DNA from: Capsicum annuum
Lineage: Eukaryota; Streptophyta; Magnoliopsida; Solanales; Solanaceae
DNA: 64,000 nucleotides
Direction: 5' to 3'
Assembly (NCBI RefSeq): GCF_002878395.1
Contig: NC_061121.1
Location: 12,839,405-12,903,404 of the forward strand
Shown: positions 34,974 through 46,319 of the stretch, one piece after another
Position numbering within the stretch: the first letter of the stretch is position 1
Layout of the letters: each line of letters begins with the position of its first letter
The notes under the pieces: generated by a model
What the model was told of the DNA's origin: nothing
Database searches by the model: none
The model's input: only the letters and a program-made list of their open reading frames with translations
Position numbers and translations under genes: made by a program

Positions 34974-36939
34974 TGTAGACACCTAATTTTATCCCTCCCG
35001 AAGTCTAATTTTATTCATTTTTTTAGTTCACCTTACCATGTGTCTCACCCATTTTTATTATTCCCCACAAAATACAAAAAATAACAAACTCCCTAACAAA
35101 TTCTATCCTATCCTAACCCCTACATCTTATCCTAACAACCCATCCAATCAAAATAAACCACATCACACCATACCCCACCCCCACCTCACCACTACCCTAC
35201 CTTACTTCACTACCCCACGCTCACCTCACAGCATATATACACTACACCTCATGGGATTGGCAGAGAAAAACACACAACATTCAAATTTTTTCTTTTCTTC
35301 TTCATAGGACACACACACAATACTGATTCAGAGACTACACAGAGAACTCCATTTTTATTTTCTTTTCTTCTTCACTGGAAATTCGACGCAACACCCACAG
35401 ATTCACCATGAGCACACACTCACCTCACCACAAACACTGATTCCCCAAAGAAGAACAACATACATATACATCACACACACCAGTTAAAATATTTGAGAGA
35501 TTTTTTTTTACCACAATTCCTCGAACCTCACAGGAGCACGCACAGAACATCTTCCTTTTTCCATACATCACAGCAAATCACGGACTGAAAAGAGGACTTC
35601 ATTTTTGGTTTCTTCTTCACGCCCAATAACGAACAATTTGCACACACATAGAATCGAGAGAGAAAGGTTATAGCCGAGAGAGAGAGAGCGGCGGAGAAAA
35701 ATTTGGTCGCTGTCAAGAGCTGCCGATGAAACCTTCATCGTAAAGAGCTTTTAGGTCATCGTCTTGAATGATTCAAGCTCAGGATCTTCAAATCTCTTAG
35801 TTTCAGATGGATTTCGAAGTAAACTAGTTTGGAAAACACTGAGATTTCGCTAGAATCCTCCTTTCTTTCATCATTTTCCAGCGCCATCTGAGCTCACCGG
35901 AGCTCCGGCTCCACTGTTCTGGTTGGTTTTGTCGTGTGTTGAATCTTAGGGGTTCGTCCGATTTTGTGTTCTGTTGCTAGAGTCAGGCTTTGGGGATTCT
36001 CGTTGGTTCTTATTTCGGAGATTAGTTGACCGTGCCTTTCGATCAGTTTCGGATTATTTTTTTCTATTCGGGCCTTCGTCTCTCTATGCTGATTTTGGTT
36101 GGACATAGTCGGGGTTCCTTGTTCGAGGGTATTGGTCTCGGATTTTCTTATTATCAACAAAGATCAGATTGTTGAAAGTTTGGAGTTTCAATTTTGGTGC
36201 TACCGAGTTTGAGTTTGGTCGTGGTTGAGGTTCGATTGGAGGTTTTTGGATACGAACTCTTTTAATTCGAATAACATTGAGTTCAAAAGCTTCAAATTAA
36301 GGTCCAATTCTACTCTTTTCCTCTTTTTATTTCATTATTGATGATATCCGTACATTGAATTGAATATCGTGTTGGTTGATCTTTATTGGTGATGAATTGC
36401 TACTTTATTTGATTTATTGCTGATTCCCTTGATTATATATGGTGTGATGATATGATATCATTTGAGATTTGAAATTGGTAATTTGAGTATAGAATTGGGG
36501 GTGGGAATTAAAAGATCGAATAATTGGACTGGACTTTACATTTTGGATTGTTTTGTTTTTGTTTATTGTTTGATTATTTTGCCTGCTTTTGTGTGGTTTA
36601 TACATTTCTTAGTGTCAAAAAATAGTCGATACACTCTACCAAGCGACCGTGGTTGAACCACGGGATCGAGGGGTGCCTAACACCTTTCCCTCGGTCAATA
36701 GAATTCCTTAGCCAAAATCTCTGATCGCAAACCAGTTTAAAGAGTCAAATGATTTTGAAAAGGATTTTTCAATGGTGACTTGGCACACCTGATTTATGCC
36801 AAGTGGCGACTCTAAATTTTGATTGTTAAAAATAATTCTTTTTCGAAATAAATTTTTATCTTTTGTCACTTTAATAATTGAAACCCTTTCGAACATTAAA
36901 TTATAACCATTTTTTTGAAGTCGAAAAAGGGGCGTGACA
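34974..36939 (+). mobile_element. 3' LTR of the Ogre-like element, with internal deletion
   Basis: 1966 bp with the same termini as the 5' LTR. After AAAAGATCGAATA (near 36525) it jumps to ATTGGACTGGAC, skipping about 390 bp present in the 5' LTR. A short AATA/TATA microhomology is shared at the deletion ends. Confidence 0.9.
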
Positions 36940-36944
36940 ATTTG
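36940..36944 (+). repeat. 5-bp target-site duplication of the nested Ogre-like element, right
   Basis: ATTTG, identical to 18559-18563. The host RT frame resumes directly after it. Confidence 0.9.
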
Positions 36945-39330
36945 GATTGACCAATGCTCCGACAACGTTTATGGACTTATTGAATAGGGTGTTCAGGCAG
37001 TATTTGGATCTCTTCATCATAGTGTTTATTGATGACATTCTGGTTTATTCAAAAAGTGAGGTAGATCATGCTAATCACCTTTGTGTGGTATTGCGGACCT
37101 TAAAGGAACTACAGTTGTATGTCATGTTCTCTAAGTGTAGTTTTGGTTGAATACTGTGACTTTTTGGGTCATATAATTTCTAGTGAAGAGACCATGGTGG
37201 ATCCGCAGAAGGTTTTTGTGGTGAAGAGGTGGCATAAGCCCATGAATTCATTCGATATTCGGAGCTTCTTGGGTTTAGCTGGGTATTATAGGCAGTTTGT
37301 GGAAAGCTTTTCTTCGATAGCTGCTTCTTTGACTAAGTTGACTTAGAAGAAGGTTAAGTTTTCTTAGTCGGATGCTTATGAAGGGAGTTTTGAGAAGTTG
37401 AAGGATAAGTTAACTTCGGCTCCAATCCTGACTTTGCCGGAGGACAATGATGGGTTTGTGGTTTATTGCGATGCATCTCGGGTAGATCTTGATTGTGTGT
37501 TGATGCAACATGGGAAGGTGATTGCCTATTCTTCCAGGCAATTGAAGGTACATGAGAAGAATTAATCTACTCATGATTTGGTGTTGTTGGCAATTGTGTT
37601 TGCTTTACAAATATGGAGACATTATTTATATGGTGTTCACGTGGATATATTTTCTGATCACAAGAGTCTTCAGTATGTGTTCACTCAAAATGAGCTTAAT
37701 CTTAGGCAGAGGAGATGGCCTGAGCTTCTTAAGGATTATGATATGATTCTTTACTACCACTCAGGTAACGCTAATGTAGTTGTTGATGCTCTTAGTAGGT
37801 TATCCATGGGGAGTTTAGCTCATGTAGAGGAGGGAAAATGAGAATTAGTGAAGGATATTTACCGTTTGGCTAATCTTGGAGTTCATCTCTTGGACTCTAA
37901 AGATGGTAGTATGATGGTGCAAGAGGTGGTTTGATTGTTTCTTGATGCGGATATTAAGGAGAAGCAAGTATTAAATTCGGTCTTGATGAAAATCAAGAGT
38001 GATGTTGTAGGGCAAAAGGTAGTGGTGTTTGAGATTAGTGGTGATGGTACTTTACGGTACCAAGAGAGGTTGTACGTTCTTGAAGTCGATGGGTTGCGGC
38101 AAAAGGTTTTGGCTGAGGCGCATGAGTCACGCTATGTTGTTTATCCAGGCTCGGCTAAGATATATCATGATCTTAAGGAGATCTATTAGTGAAATTGTAT
38201 GAAGAGAGATATGGCAAATTTTATGGCCAAGTGTATGGTGGGTCAACAGTTTAAGGTTGAGCACATGAGGCGATAAGGGTTGTATAAACAAATTAATTTG
38301 CCTGAATGGAAGTGAGAAGTGATCAATATGGACTTAGGAGTCATTATGATTCAATTTGGACCATCATGGATAGGATGACTAAGTCTACACACTTCTTGCT
38401 AATGTGGACTACCTTTTCAGCGGAGGATTATGCAAAGTTGTATCTTCAGGAGATTTTGAAGATGCATGGGGTGCCTGTTTTGATTATTTATGATCGTTAC
38501 GTCTCACTTCTGGCGGTCTTTCCAGAAAAGGTTGGGGACTAAGATTAGTCTAAGTATTATTTTCCATCTGCAGTCGGATGGGCAAACGGACAGAACTATT
38601 CAGACATTGAAGGATATGCTTCGGGCTTACGTGATTAACTATAATGGCATGGTGGAGTTTGCTTACAACAATAGCTATCATTCGAGTATTAGTACGGCTC
38701 ATTTTAAGGCGTTTTATGGTAGGAGGTATAGATCTCTTATTGGTTGGTTTGAGCTTAGTGAGGCAGACATGTTTGGCCCAAATTTAGTTTACCAAGTTAT
38801 GGAGAAGGTAAAGGTGATTCGGGATAGGCTTAAAGTTGTCTAAAGTCACCAAAAATTCTATGCGGATGTTAGGCGTAGAGACTTGGAGTTTGAGGTCGGG
38901 GATGGAGTGTTCCTCAAGGTGTCTCCCATAAGGGACTGGTGCTATTTGGAAAAAAAGGGAAACCCAGTCCTCGATATGTTGGTCAATATGTGATTTTGCG
39001 GAGAGTTGGCAATGTTGCTTACGAGTTAGAGTTTCCATCTAGCTTAAGTTTGGTTCATCCGTTATTTTATTTTTCCATGTTGAGGAAGTGCATTGGCGAT
39101 CCTTCTTCGGTTGTTCCTTTGGAAGGATTAGGCATTTCAAATTCTTTGTCTTATGAAGAGGTCCTGATTGAGATATTGGATAGGCAAGTTCATCGATTGC
39201 GGCCCAGGGATATGGCTTCAGTTAAGGTTCTATGGCAGAACCATAAGGTAGAAGAAGCTACTTGGAAAGCGTAAGAGGATATGAAGTCCAAGTATCCGCA
39301 TCTGTTTTCTGCTCCTGGGATTCATGCGGA
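36945..39330 (+). pseudogene. gypsy RT C-half, RNase H, integrase and chromodomain
   Basis: The RT continues with [16 protein letters not shown] and [12 protein letters not shown] (about 37030). RNase H shows [12 protein letters not shown] and [20 protein letters not shown] blocks (about 37650). Integrase pieces include DRMTKSTHFL (about 38370). SDGQTDRTIQTLKDMLRAY (about 38575) shows an Asp where the catalytic Glu is expected. The C-terminus has SYEEVLIEILDRQVHRLR and ASVKVLWQNHKVEEATWKA, a chromodomain of Tekay/Del type, ending KYPHLFSAPG. Chromodomains guide integration to chromatin. Several stops, including 37340-37370 and 38190-38300, break the ORF. Confidence 0.85.
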
Positions 39331-39499
39331 AGATATGTGTTCTTGAACACATCTTTATTTTCTGAGTTTGTTAAAGGAAATATTAATATCTTTGCCTCTT
39401 TTATTTTGAACTTTGATGAAGATTAGGAATATGTTTGATAATTCAAATGACTCTGTGTGTAGTTACCCCTCGGGAACGAATATTCCTAGTGGGGGAGAC

Positions 39500-41732
39500 T
39501 GAAACATCCTGGGTTTTAACCCTTAGAAATTTTCTAAAATTTCCATTCTCCGAACCCAATACGACTCATGGGTACGAGTCGTATGTTAGGGTACGAGTGG
39601 TATGATTCTGTCGTTGCTGACCAATGTTAGTTTGTGGGATGGTTTTGGTCACTGTAATGTTACGACTTAGGGGTATGAGTCGTAGGGCTTGGTATGAGTC
39701 ATATCAGGGATTCATATGATGGGCAATGTTTGATCCTCCTGGTATTTCATTCTGTCAGGGATACGGGTCAAGGGTACGAATCGTATGTTGTGGTCATGAC
39801 TTGGTTGGATGAGTCATATACTGGTCAGTGTCTGATCCGAAGGGTGAGGCTTGGATACGAGTGGAGGAAACCAACCCTATATGAGGGTACGACTCGTATG
39901 GGTCAGTCGTATCCCTGTGATGGGATTTTGGCAACTTAAGTAGAGGTCTTCTGGACATTTTTATACTTATCCTAATTAGGACCCACGACTTCTAATACAC
40001 TTAGGAGGTTATTTACCCTATTATTCTATTATTAACCTTTAGAAAATATTCCAAAACACTCCATAATTCTTTCAAGAGCTTTTGGGGCAAGAGCTAGGGT
40101 TTCAACTAAATAATTGTTTTGGGTCTTGTATTGGTGATTTATTCCCATCAATTCTTTGGTACAAGGCATGATTCTCTTTCCTCATTGTAATTTTAACTAA
40201 AGGCATGGTTTATATGATTGATTTCATGGTTTTATTATTATATGATTATGATTTTCAACTATTATTTGGGGTTTTGATATTAAATGCTTGGTTATGGTTT
40301 CCTATGGTTTTAATTATGCTTTTAAATGCATTAATGGTGGTTTTAGATAATTGGATTGCATAGTAATGGTTTAATGGTCTTTGGAATTGGTTTTGGTTAT
40401 ATTATGCCTCCAGGGTGTTTGATAAAATGCTTATAAAGGTATATTCATTGTATTGACTTTTTTTAATGGAAATCTTTCTTGTTTTCAGCTTATGTAATAA
40501 AGCTTTAAATGGTTTGAAAAGGCAAGGCTAAATGGTTATGCTCGTGTGGAACATGAAAGTCTCCCAAGTGGTTTAATATGGTATATGGAAGGGATGGTAT
40601 GACGATACCACTAACATTGGCCTTGATTAAATAAAATGGTAAATCATTTGATTATATGGAAACGGTTTTAATTGGGCATTAATAGTGGGGTGTGTAGCAA
40701 AGTCGTGGAAGGTGGCAGTCCCGAGGGGACCAAAATTGAAACTCATATTTGCCGATATGAGGATTGGTCTTAGTGGACCGTGTGCATGATGTCACACTAT
40801 TAGGGGATGTACTAGTCATCCCATGGAATACTTCCCTGGTAGTGCGGCTACACGCACTGGGGCCCTTTCAGCAGAGAAAGTTGAACCCATATCGCTCGTG
40901 GGTGGTTTAAGACGGCTAAGCTACACAATTCAGGTAAAGGTTTTAAAGGCATGCTAAATCCGATTCCCTTTTCCGGCACTTATATATACGTATGGTTATG
41001 TGCATTGGTTGGTTTCATAACTGGCATTATTATATCCTTATCTGAGATTCATGCTAGCGGTCACTCGCTAACCCGTCTACTGGCAGCTGTATACCCACGC
41101 TATGAAGAAACTGATCGTTCGACTACTCCTACATAGTGATTGACTCGGAAACAACATTTGGACTAAAGTGGTGAGCTTCCATCCTTTCGAAAGGCATCAT
41201 TTTATGTTATGGATATTGTTAGACGTTTTGGATTTATTTTTTATATTAGTTTTGTCCATAGCTAGGGGCATGTACCAATCGAATTTATTTACTCTTTTGG
41301 ATAAAGGCTTTGTGGTACTTCTGGGGGTTAGTATGGGTGGGATCAGTATTGGTGTCGGCCTTAGCATTGGTATTGGTGTTGGGGCTAACATCATTGGACG
41401 ATATTATTGGTTGTTCCATCGAATTACATTTTGGGATTGATTATCATATTATGTTTTGGTTTTCTCTTTGGTTATGGCCTGGTTTATGGCATATAGTATG
41501 GTTGGTATGGTTGGATGGTTTATTTGGTATGGTTGGACTCGGTTGGGTCGGTCACGATTGTGACCCTATCCTAGAGTCTTCATGAGAGCATTTACGCTAT
41601 CTTGGTATATGCTCAAAATTCAGTCCATCTAAGACTGAATATAGGTGGTCGGTTTGGGTAACAGAGGGCGGTCCCGGTCTTGGTTGAACTTGGAATGCCC
41701 ATTACAACAAGGCCCGGGGTCGGGTCATGTCA
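39500..41732 (+). mobile_element. 3' LTR of the Tekay-like element
   Basis: It begins TGAAACATCCTGGG right after the polypurine tract AGTGGGGGAGAC and ends GGGTCATGTCA. The length of about 2.2 kb suits Tekay-type LTRs. The first 400 bp hold many imperfect copies of a TACGAGTCGTA word (39550-39910). No 5' partner is present, so boundaries rest on the PPT and the TG...CA ends. Confidence 0.7.
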
Positions 41733-42190
41733 AGTTTTGATGAAAATAATTCTTGTCTGAGCAAAAATTTTGACCATAAAGAATGATTTGAATGAAAACA
41801 AAGAAGATATATATACACATACGTTGAATTCTATTATGTTGACAAAAATAGTGAATTAACGTGCATCTCAATATTTATAGAAGTATTTCCTTAATAGAGT
41901 CCTATTTTAAGAGTATTTTTCTAATTGATCAGTACAAATAAAAATATTACTTAATTGATTCTCCTTCCATATATTTTAGAGTCCCATATATTTTTGGAGT
42001 CTAGTTAATATAATAAAAATAATTAAATAATAAATTGAAGAAAATAGTGAAAAGTTAATTTTGTCTAAAGAAGGTTCTTTTAATGAAGGACAGAAAGTTC
42101 AAATCACTTTTCTAATGGTGTTCACACTTTTAATATATTATAGATTATAGATATAAATATAGATTATAGATATAGATTATAGATTATAGA
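41733..42190 (-). mobile_element. Helitron-like 5' end fragment
   Basis: The reverse complement from 42190 reads TCTATAATCTATATC-type repeats, then TAATATATTAAAAGTGTGAA and a body containing GAGTCCTATTTTAAGAGTAT-like blocks. It matches 59862-60158 in inverted orientation over about 300 bp. The left part (41733-41850) is unassigned. The TC start and TCTATA repeats are like the 5' end of the element at 10294-14587. No 3' end is seen. Confidence 0.5.
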
Positions 42191-42639
42191 TATAGACTAG
42201 ATCATCAATTAAATAAGAAAAAGTGAGATGACCAAAAAATAGTCTATGAACTCTTAATAAAAATGAATAGCTTGTATGGATAGTGTTAAAATTATATGAG
42301 CATCATTCTCATGTAAACGAGATAGTTTTCATTTATAAAAATAAGAGAAATGCAATTTGATAAAGAATTTCTCAATTATTGGTTTACAAAGATATATTAA
42401 ATACATAATATTGTAATTTGAAACTGGTAAGCATGCATAATGAACTAAATAATTTTAATAAGAAAACTGATCTAGCCCAAAGTTGCACTGATGGATCTGT
42501 CTAGGAGATATTTTGTATGTAAACCTCCACCCAGGTCAATCCGCTGCATAAAATATTTCGCGTTAATAGAGTTTGAGGAAGAATTAATATGACGTAGACA
42601 ATTTATTCTAATACAATTATTTGTGGAACTTGTGACCTT
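42191..42639. other. flank shared with defensin-like locus A
   Basis: 42200-42290 aligns with 6970-7080, the 3' flank of DEFL remnant A. No exon 1 was found before the exon 2 remnant at 42640. Confidence 0.5.
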
Positions 42640-42745
42640 CATTAGTGCACTTATAATACTACCAAATGAACAATGCTTAAAATTTTAGTGTATGCAGAGC
42701 TAAACTTTGTGAGAGAAATTGTTTTGTTAATTTCTGTTGGAAAAA
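42640..42745 (+). pseudogene. defensin-like locus D, decayed exon 2
   Basis: The stretch with ACTACCAAATGAACAATGCT, then GCTAAACTTTGTG, then AGAAATTGTTTTGTTAATTT aligns with exon 2 of gene B (10055-10155). The frame is destroyed: TAG and TAA fall inside and a small deletion removes the region of the CC pair. No signal exon is visible upstream. It is an old relative. Confidence 0.65.
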
Positions 42746-43839
42746 TAATTTAATATCTCAAAAAAAAAAAATTCATCTGTGAATATATTTCAACGTCTAC
42801 TTCATTACATTTTAATGTTGGTAAGTTATCAATTCTTTATACTCTCTTCTTAGCCATTAATCACCTTGAATAGTCTTAATTGACTATTATCTTCAAGACA
42901 ACTTCAAACATTTCTTTTAGTATTTGTGACATATTTTAATAATCATCAATTTCCCTTAATGACGAAGTAAATCCTGCAGATTCCATGTGATTTAAACTTG
43001 GTTCACCAATATAAATGTTTTATATATATGTGTGTGTATGAAGTGTGTTGAGTTTTCTAAACGATAAATCTCTATTAGTTTCATATATATATATATATAT
43101 ATATAAGTGTGCTGATTTTTCTAAATGACGAATCTTTGTTAGTTTCTGGCTCCTAATATAATACTAAAAGAGCTTGTTGAATCTTGGGGGATACACTATA
43201 ACTGGTGAAATATCCTTAAGGACAGCGACAGGAGCACGCCTCAAATTAGAGAATCATGATTTTAATATTTTACAACAATCTTAAGGATATCTCCCCTGAA
43301 TCACGAAAAAGAAAAATCATTTTAGAGAGACATTTCAAGAAAAGACAATAATTACTTGATCAATTATGAAAATCAAGTGATTTACCGAAAATGGAGGAGT
43401 AGTTGTTTCGATTGAAGAACTACTCAAGTTCTTGAAAAAAAACTTTTCTGAAAGTCACATGTAAAAAAAATACCTTTAACTGAGTTTTCACGTTCTTAAT
43501 ACTTAAACCAATTTGGTTGATATAGTATTTCTAGAAAAATGTTGGAGGAAAGTTTGTTTGAGAATGCTAGGGGTGTTTAGTTAAGCATGATTATTGTTTC
43601 GCAAACAAAAAAAGTAATGTAACTATAATTTAGTTATGTTAATATGACTTTTTTACCTACACTAATTCTTAAGTTTTAATATGAATTACTTGTTGGTATG
43701 AATTTACAAAGTGTTTAAAGTACATGTTTTTAAGAAATATTTTATGAGAAATTGGTTGAACTTCTTATAAGATTTAAAATTATTATTATCTTATTTTAAA
43801 ATGTTGAAAATATTCTTCCTATCAGATATATTATATTTA
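42746..43839. other. AT-rich stretch without recognised genes
   Basis: A roughly 80-bp duplication with TTTTCTAAACGATAAATCTC and TTTTCTAAATGACGAATCTT lies at 43020-43145, with a (TA)n run between. No coding region was recognised. Confidence 0.5.
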
Positions 43840-44560
43840 TCTATATCTATATCTATAATCTATAATCTATAATTTATAATCTATAATCTATTAAAACTGT
43901 GAAGGGTCTACGAAATGTTGATTAAATTTTTTGCCCTTCACTAAAATATTTCTCTTTAGGAAAAATCGTCTTTACATATTTCTCCTATTATTTTAGTAAT
44001 ATTAAATGTTAACTATATTAGCAAAAAATAAAACATTTCCTCACAAAAATACAATTCCTGAAATCAATCCTTCCCATGAAATCAAAAAAATAGTAATAAA
44101 AATAAATAATGATACAAAAAGAAAAACACAACGTGAAACCTCCTTTCCCAACCTGAAATTAAAAAAAAAAAAAAATTAAAAACAAACCACCCCAATGTGA
44201 AACCAAAAAGAAAAATAATATAATAATTAAAAAAATTATAATTAAAAAGGACCTCAAAAATAATATAATAATAAAAAAATTATAATTAAAAAAAAGTAAC
44301 CCTACGTGAAACCAAAAAAATATATATAATATAATAATTAAAAAAAAATCTTCTACGTTAAAAAATTCTACAATAGATAAAATTATCATTTTCATTTTTC
44401 TTCAATTATTATTTTTTAAAATTAAAGATAATTGATAATAAAATAAATATATGAAAAAAATTAAGAGTACTAAAATATATGAAATATGAATTAAGAGACC
44501 TAAAATATATGAGGGGAAATTAAGAGTCCTAAAATATAAAAAATATATTTCTTGAAAAAA
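43840..44560 (+). mobile_element. Helitron-like 5' end and AT-rich body
   Basis: It starts TCTATATCTATATC at 43840 after an A, continues with CTATAATCTATAATTTATAA repeats and then CTATTAAAACTGTGAAGGG, like 59862 onward. About three degenerate repeats of roughly 70-90 bp built on ACGTGAAACC and TAATATAATAATTAAAAAA follow at 44130-44350. I found no matching hairpin-CTAG end to the right. Confidence 0.4.
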
Positions 44561-45669
44561 CAAATACTATAAATATTGCTATTATGATGTACCGTAAATT
44601 ACCTGATAACTTAGTAATTAAGTTGATATTACTTCTTTTTATTGAAAAACTACGGCTATTTTTAAAATTGTCATACAATTATGGACATAATAGTATATAT
44701 ATAAATACTAATATAAATTATATAGGAGTCAAATGTCAAATTTTTTATTTATAAATTCTTTTTGTTTATGTGTTCAAACTCGAGTTTGAATTTATACTTT
44801 ATAGGATCACTTTTTTTTTTTTTTGCTTACATGAAGTTTGTTCGGCGAGTTTTTTTTTTTTTTTTTTTTTTTAATTCTATCTTCTCTATACTTTGGACTT
44901 CCTTTTATAATCATCAATCTTGTGTGGTTCTTTTATTTATGTTTAATTTGTGTCCTAGTTTACTATTGAATTTTTATGAAAAGAGTGGCGTGTATAACTC
45001 TTAAATATGTCAATAATCTTCAATTTTATTTCAAATGTAGTGTACTCATGAGGCCATGATCATGAAGAGCATGGAAACAAATACCAAGTTGTTGAAATTA
45101 TTGACATTCAAGGTATTACTATTTACATTAAATTTTCTAAATTAACAATTGCCTATCAATAATATATGATAATTTATTATTAACTTCAAAAACATATTAA
45201 GACTCTAGAAAACATAACTTAAATCACAAACAAATTTATCTCTATAATCATAGATACTATCAAGAGTTAATTGATGATAAGTTCTATACCTAAATATGTT
45301 CTTTTTTCAACATGCCGTAGTTTTTGAAGAATAATCTTAATAAAGAGAGACAACTAATATAAATATCATTAATTAATTATTAAAGGAATCTTAATTTTAA
45401 ATAGATTATAATACTAAATAAAATTTAAAAATAGATATTTAGGTTAAAATAAAAAAGGAAAGAATACATACAAATTTTTTATTTGCTTCCTTTTAGGAAT
45501 ATGACTCAAGTACGATTTTTTTCTTTAATTATAAAATTTTGATTTGTTGAAATCTAAATTAAAGTAATGGTAGAGTTGACCGTGTTTCTTTTCTTATTTT
45601 ACTTTTCATTCTTGGGTGTGTTAATAGTATTTATACTAATAGTATTGTTGTAAATCTATAGTTAAATAA
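44561..45669. other. AT-rich intergenic stretch
   Basis: Poly-T runs at 44810-44825 and 44850-44870. No coding sequence, RNA gene or complete element was recognised. Confidence 0.4.
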
Positions 45670-45870
45670 TTAAGAGAAAATAGCTTGTTTACCCCCTCCA
45701 CCCCACCCCCTCCCCCGAACTATATCCGAAAGAGCTGAGACACACCTTAACTTCAAAGGGGTCCTATTACCCCCTAAACTATTTAAAAGTGGATTTATTA
45801 CCCTCCCGAACGCTGACAACCAGACCTTTGGCAAGAGAGCGTGATACACGTGCCCATAACATTTTGACAC
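45670..45870. repeat. C-rich dispersed repeat fragment
   Basis: ACCCCCTCCACCCCACCCCC, then GAACTATATCCGAAAGAGCT, then GGGGTCCTATTACCCCCTAA is far less AT-rich than its surroundings and resembles a dispersed Solanaceae repeat. The class is not determined. Confidence 0.4.
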
Positions 45871-46035
45871 GTGTTTTTTTGTTTAAAATTGATTTTTATT
45901 TACTTTCTTTTCCATTTTTTATATGTTTTTATCATTTTTCATCATTTTTTCACCATTATTTTTTTCATCATTACTTTTCATCTCTTTTCCTTTACAAACT
46001 TTATTATTCCCACTTCTATGCAAATAATTTTTCGA

Positions 46036-46311
46036 CGACCTTGAAGCAGGATATAGTGAACAATACCGAATTTGAAATTTTCAACGATTTTGAAGTCGAA
46101 AATAATAAACAACATCGAATTTGAAATTTTTGACAACCTTGAAGTGGGAAACAATGACAATATCAATTATTAAATTTCAATAATCTTAAATCCGAAAATA
46201 ACGAACAATACCAACTTCAAAATTTTCAACGACCTTGAAGCCGGAAACAATGAGAAATACTAAATTTAAAATTTTTGATGACCTTAAAGTCAGAAACAAC
46301 GAACAATACTG
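46036..46311 (+). repeat. 49-bp tandem repeat, about 5-6 units
   Basis: Units read CGACCTTGAAGCCGGAAACA, then ATGAACAATACCGAATTTGA, then AATTTTCAA with many substitutions. The array ends where the LINE fragment starts. No coding frame persists through it. Confidence 0.75.
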
Positions 46312-46319
46312 AAAAGTTA

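Larger units (their letters stand above)
18564..36939 (+). mobile_element. full-length Tat/Ogre-like Ty3/gypsy retrotransposon, 18.4 kb
   Basis: Both LTRs (18564-20918 and 34974-36939) start TGTAGACACC and end GTGACA, flanked by ATTTG duplications. After a primer-binding site come an extra ORF1 of the kind found upstream of gag in Tat/Ogre elements, gag, protease with a G-patch-like block, RT, RNase H, a second archaeal-type RNase H, integrase, a repeat-rich 3' region and a polypurine tract. The large size, ORF1 and dual RNase H place it in the Tat lineage. Multiple stops and frameshifts make it non-autonomous now. Two assembly gaps and copied flanks disturb ORF1, and one gap interrupts the 3' repeat array. 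Confidence 0.9.
17277..41732 (+). mobile_element. Ty3/gypsy chromovirus (Tekay/Del-like), 5'-truncated, interrupted by Ogre-like element
   Basis: Gag zinc knuckles, protease and RT N-half (17277-18563) continue after the nested element as RT C-half, RNase H, integrase and chromodomain (36945-39330), then a 2.2-kb 3' LTR (39500-41732). The join is exact: GTCATTTG before and ATTTGGATTGACC after, with ATTTG duplicated. The 5' LTR and most of gag are missing at the junction with copia sequence at 17276. A C-terminal chromodomain and FIDD in RT support a chromovirus of Tekay type. Stops and frameshifts show it is inactive. Confidence 0.85.

Noticed and set aside
40951..41585. Several short plus frames with membrane-like stretches
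   Set aside because: They sit inside the Tekay-like 3' LTR and have no homologue that I recognise.
44159..44395. Hydrophobic Phe/Ile-rich minus frame resembling a membrane protein
   Set aside because: It is produced by AT-rich repeats of TAATATAATAATTAAAAA; there is no conserved sequence.
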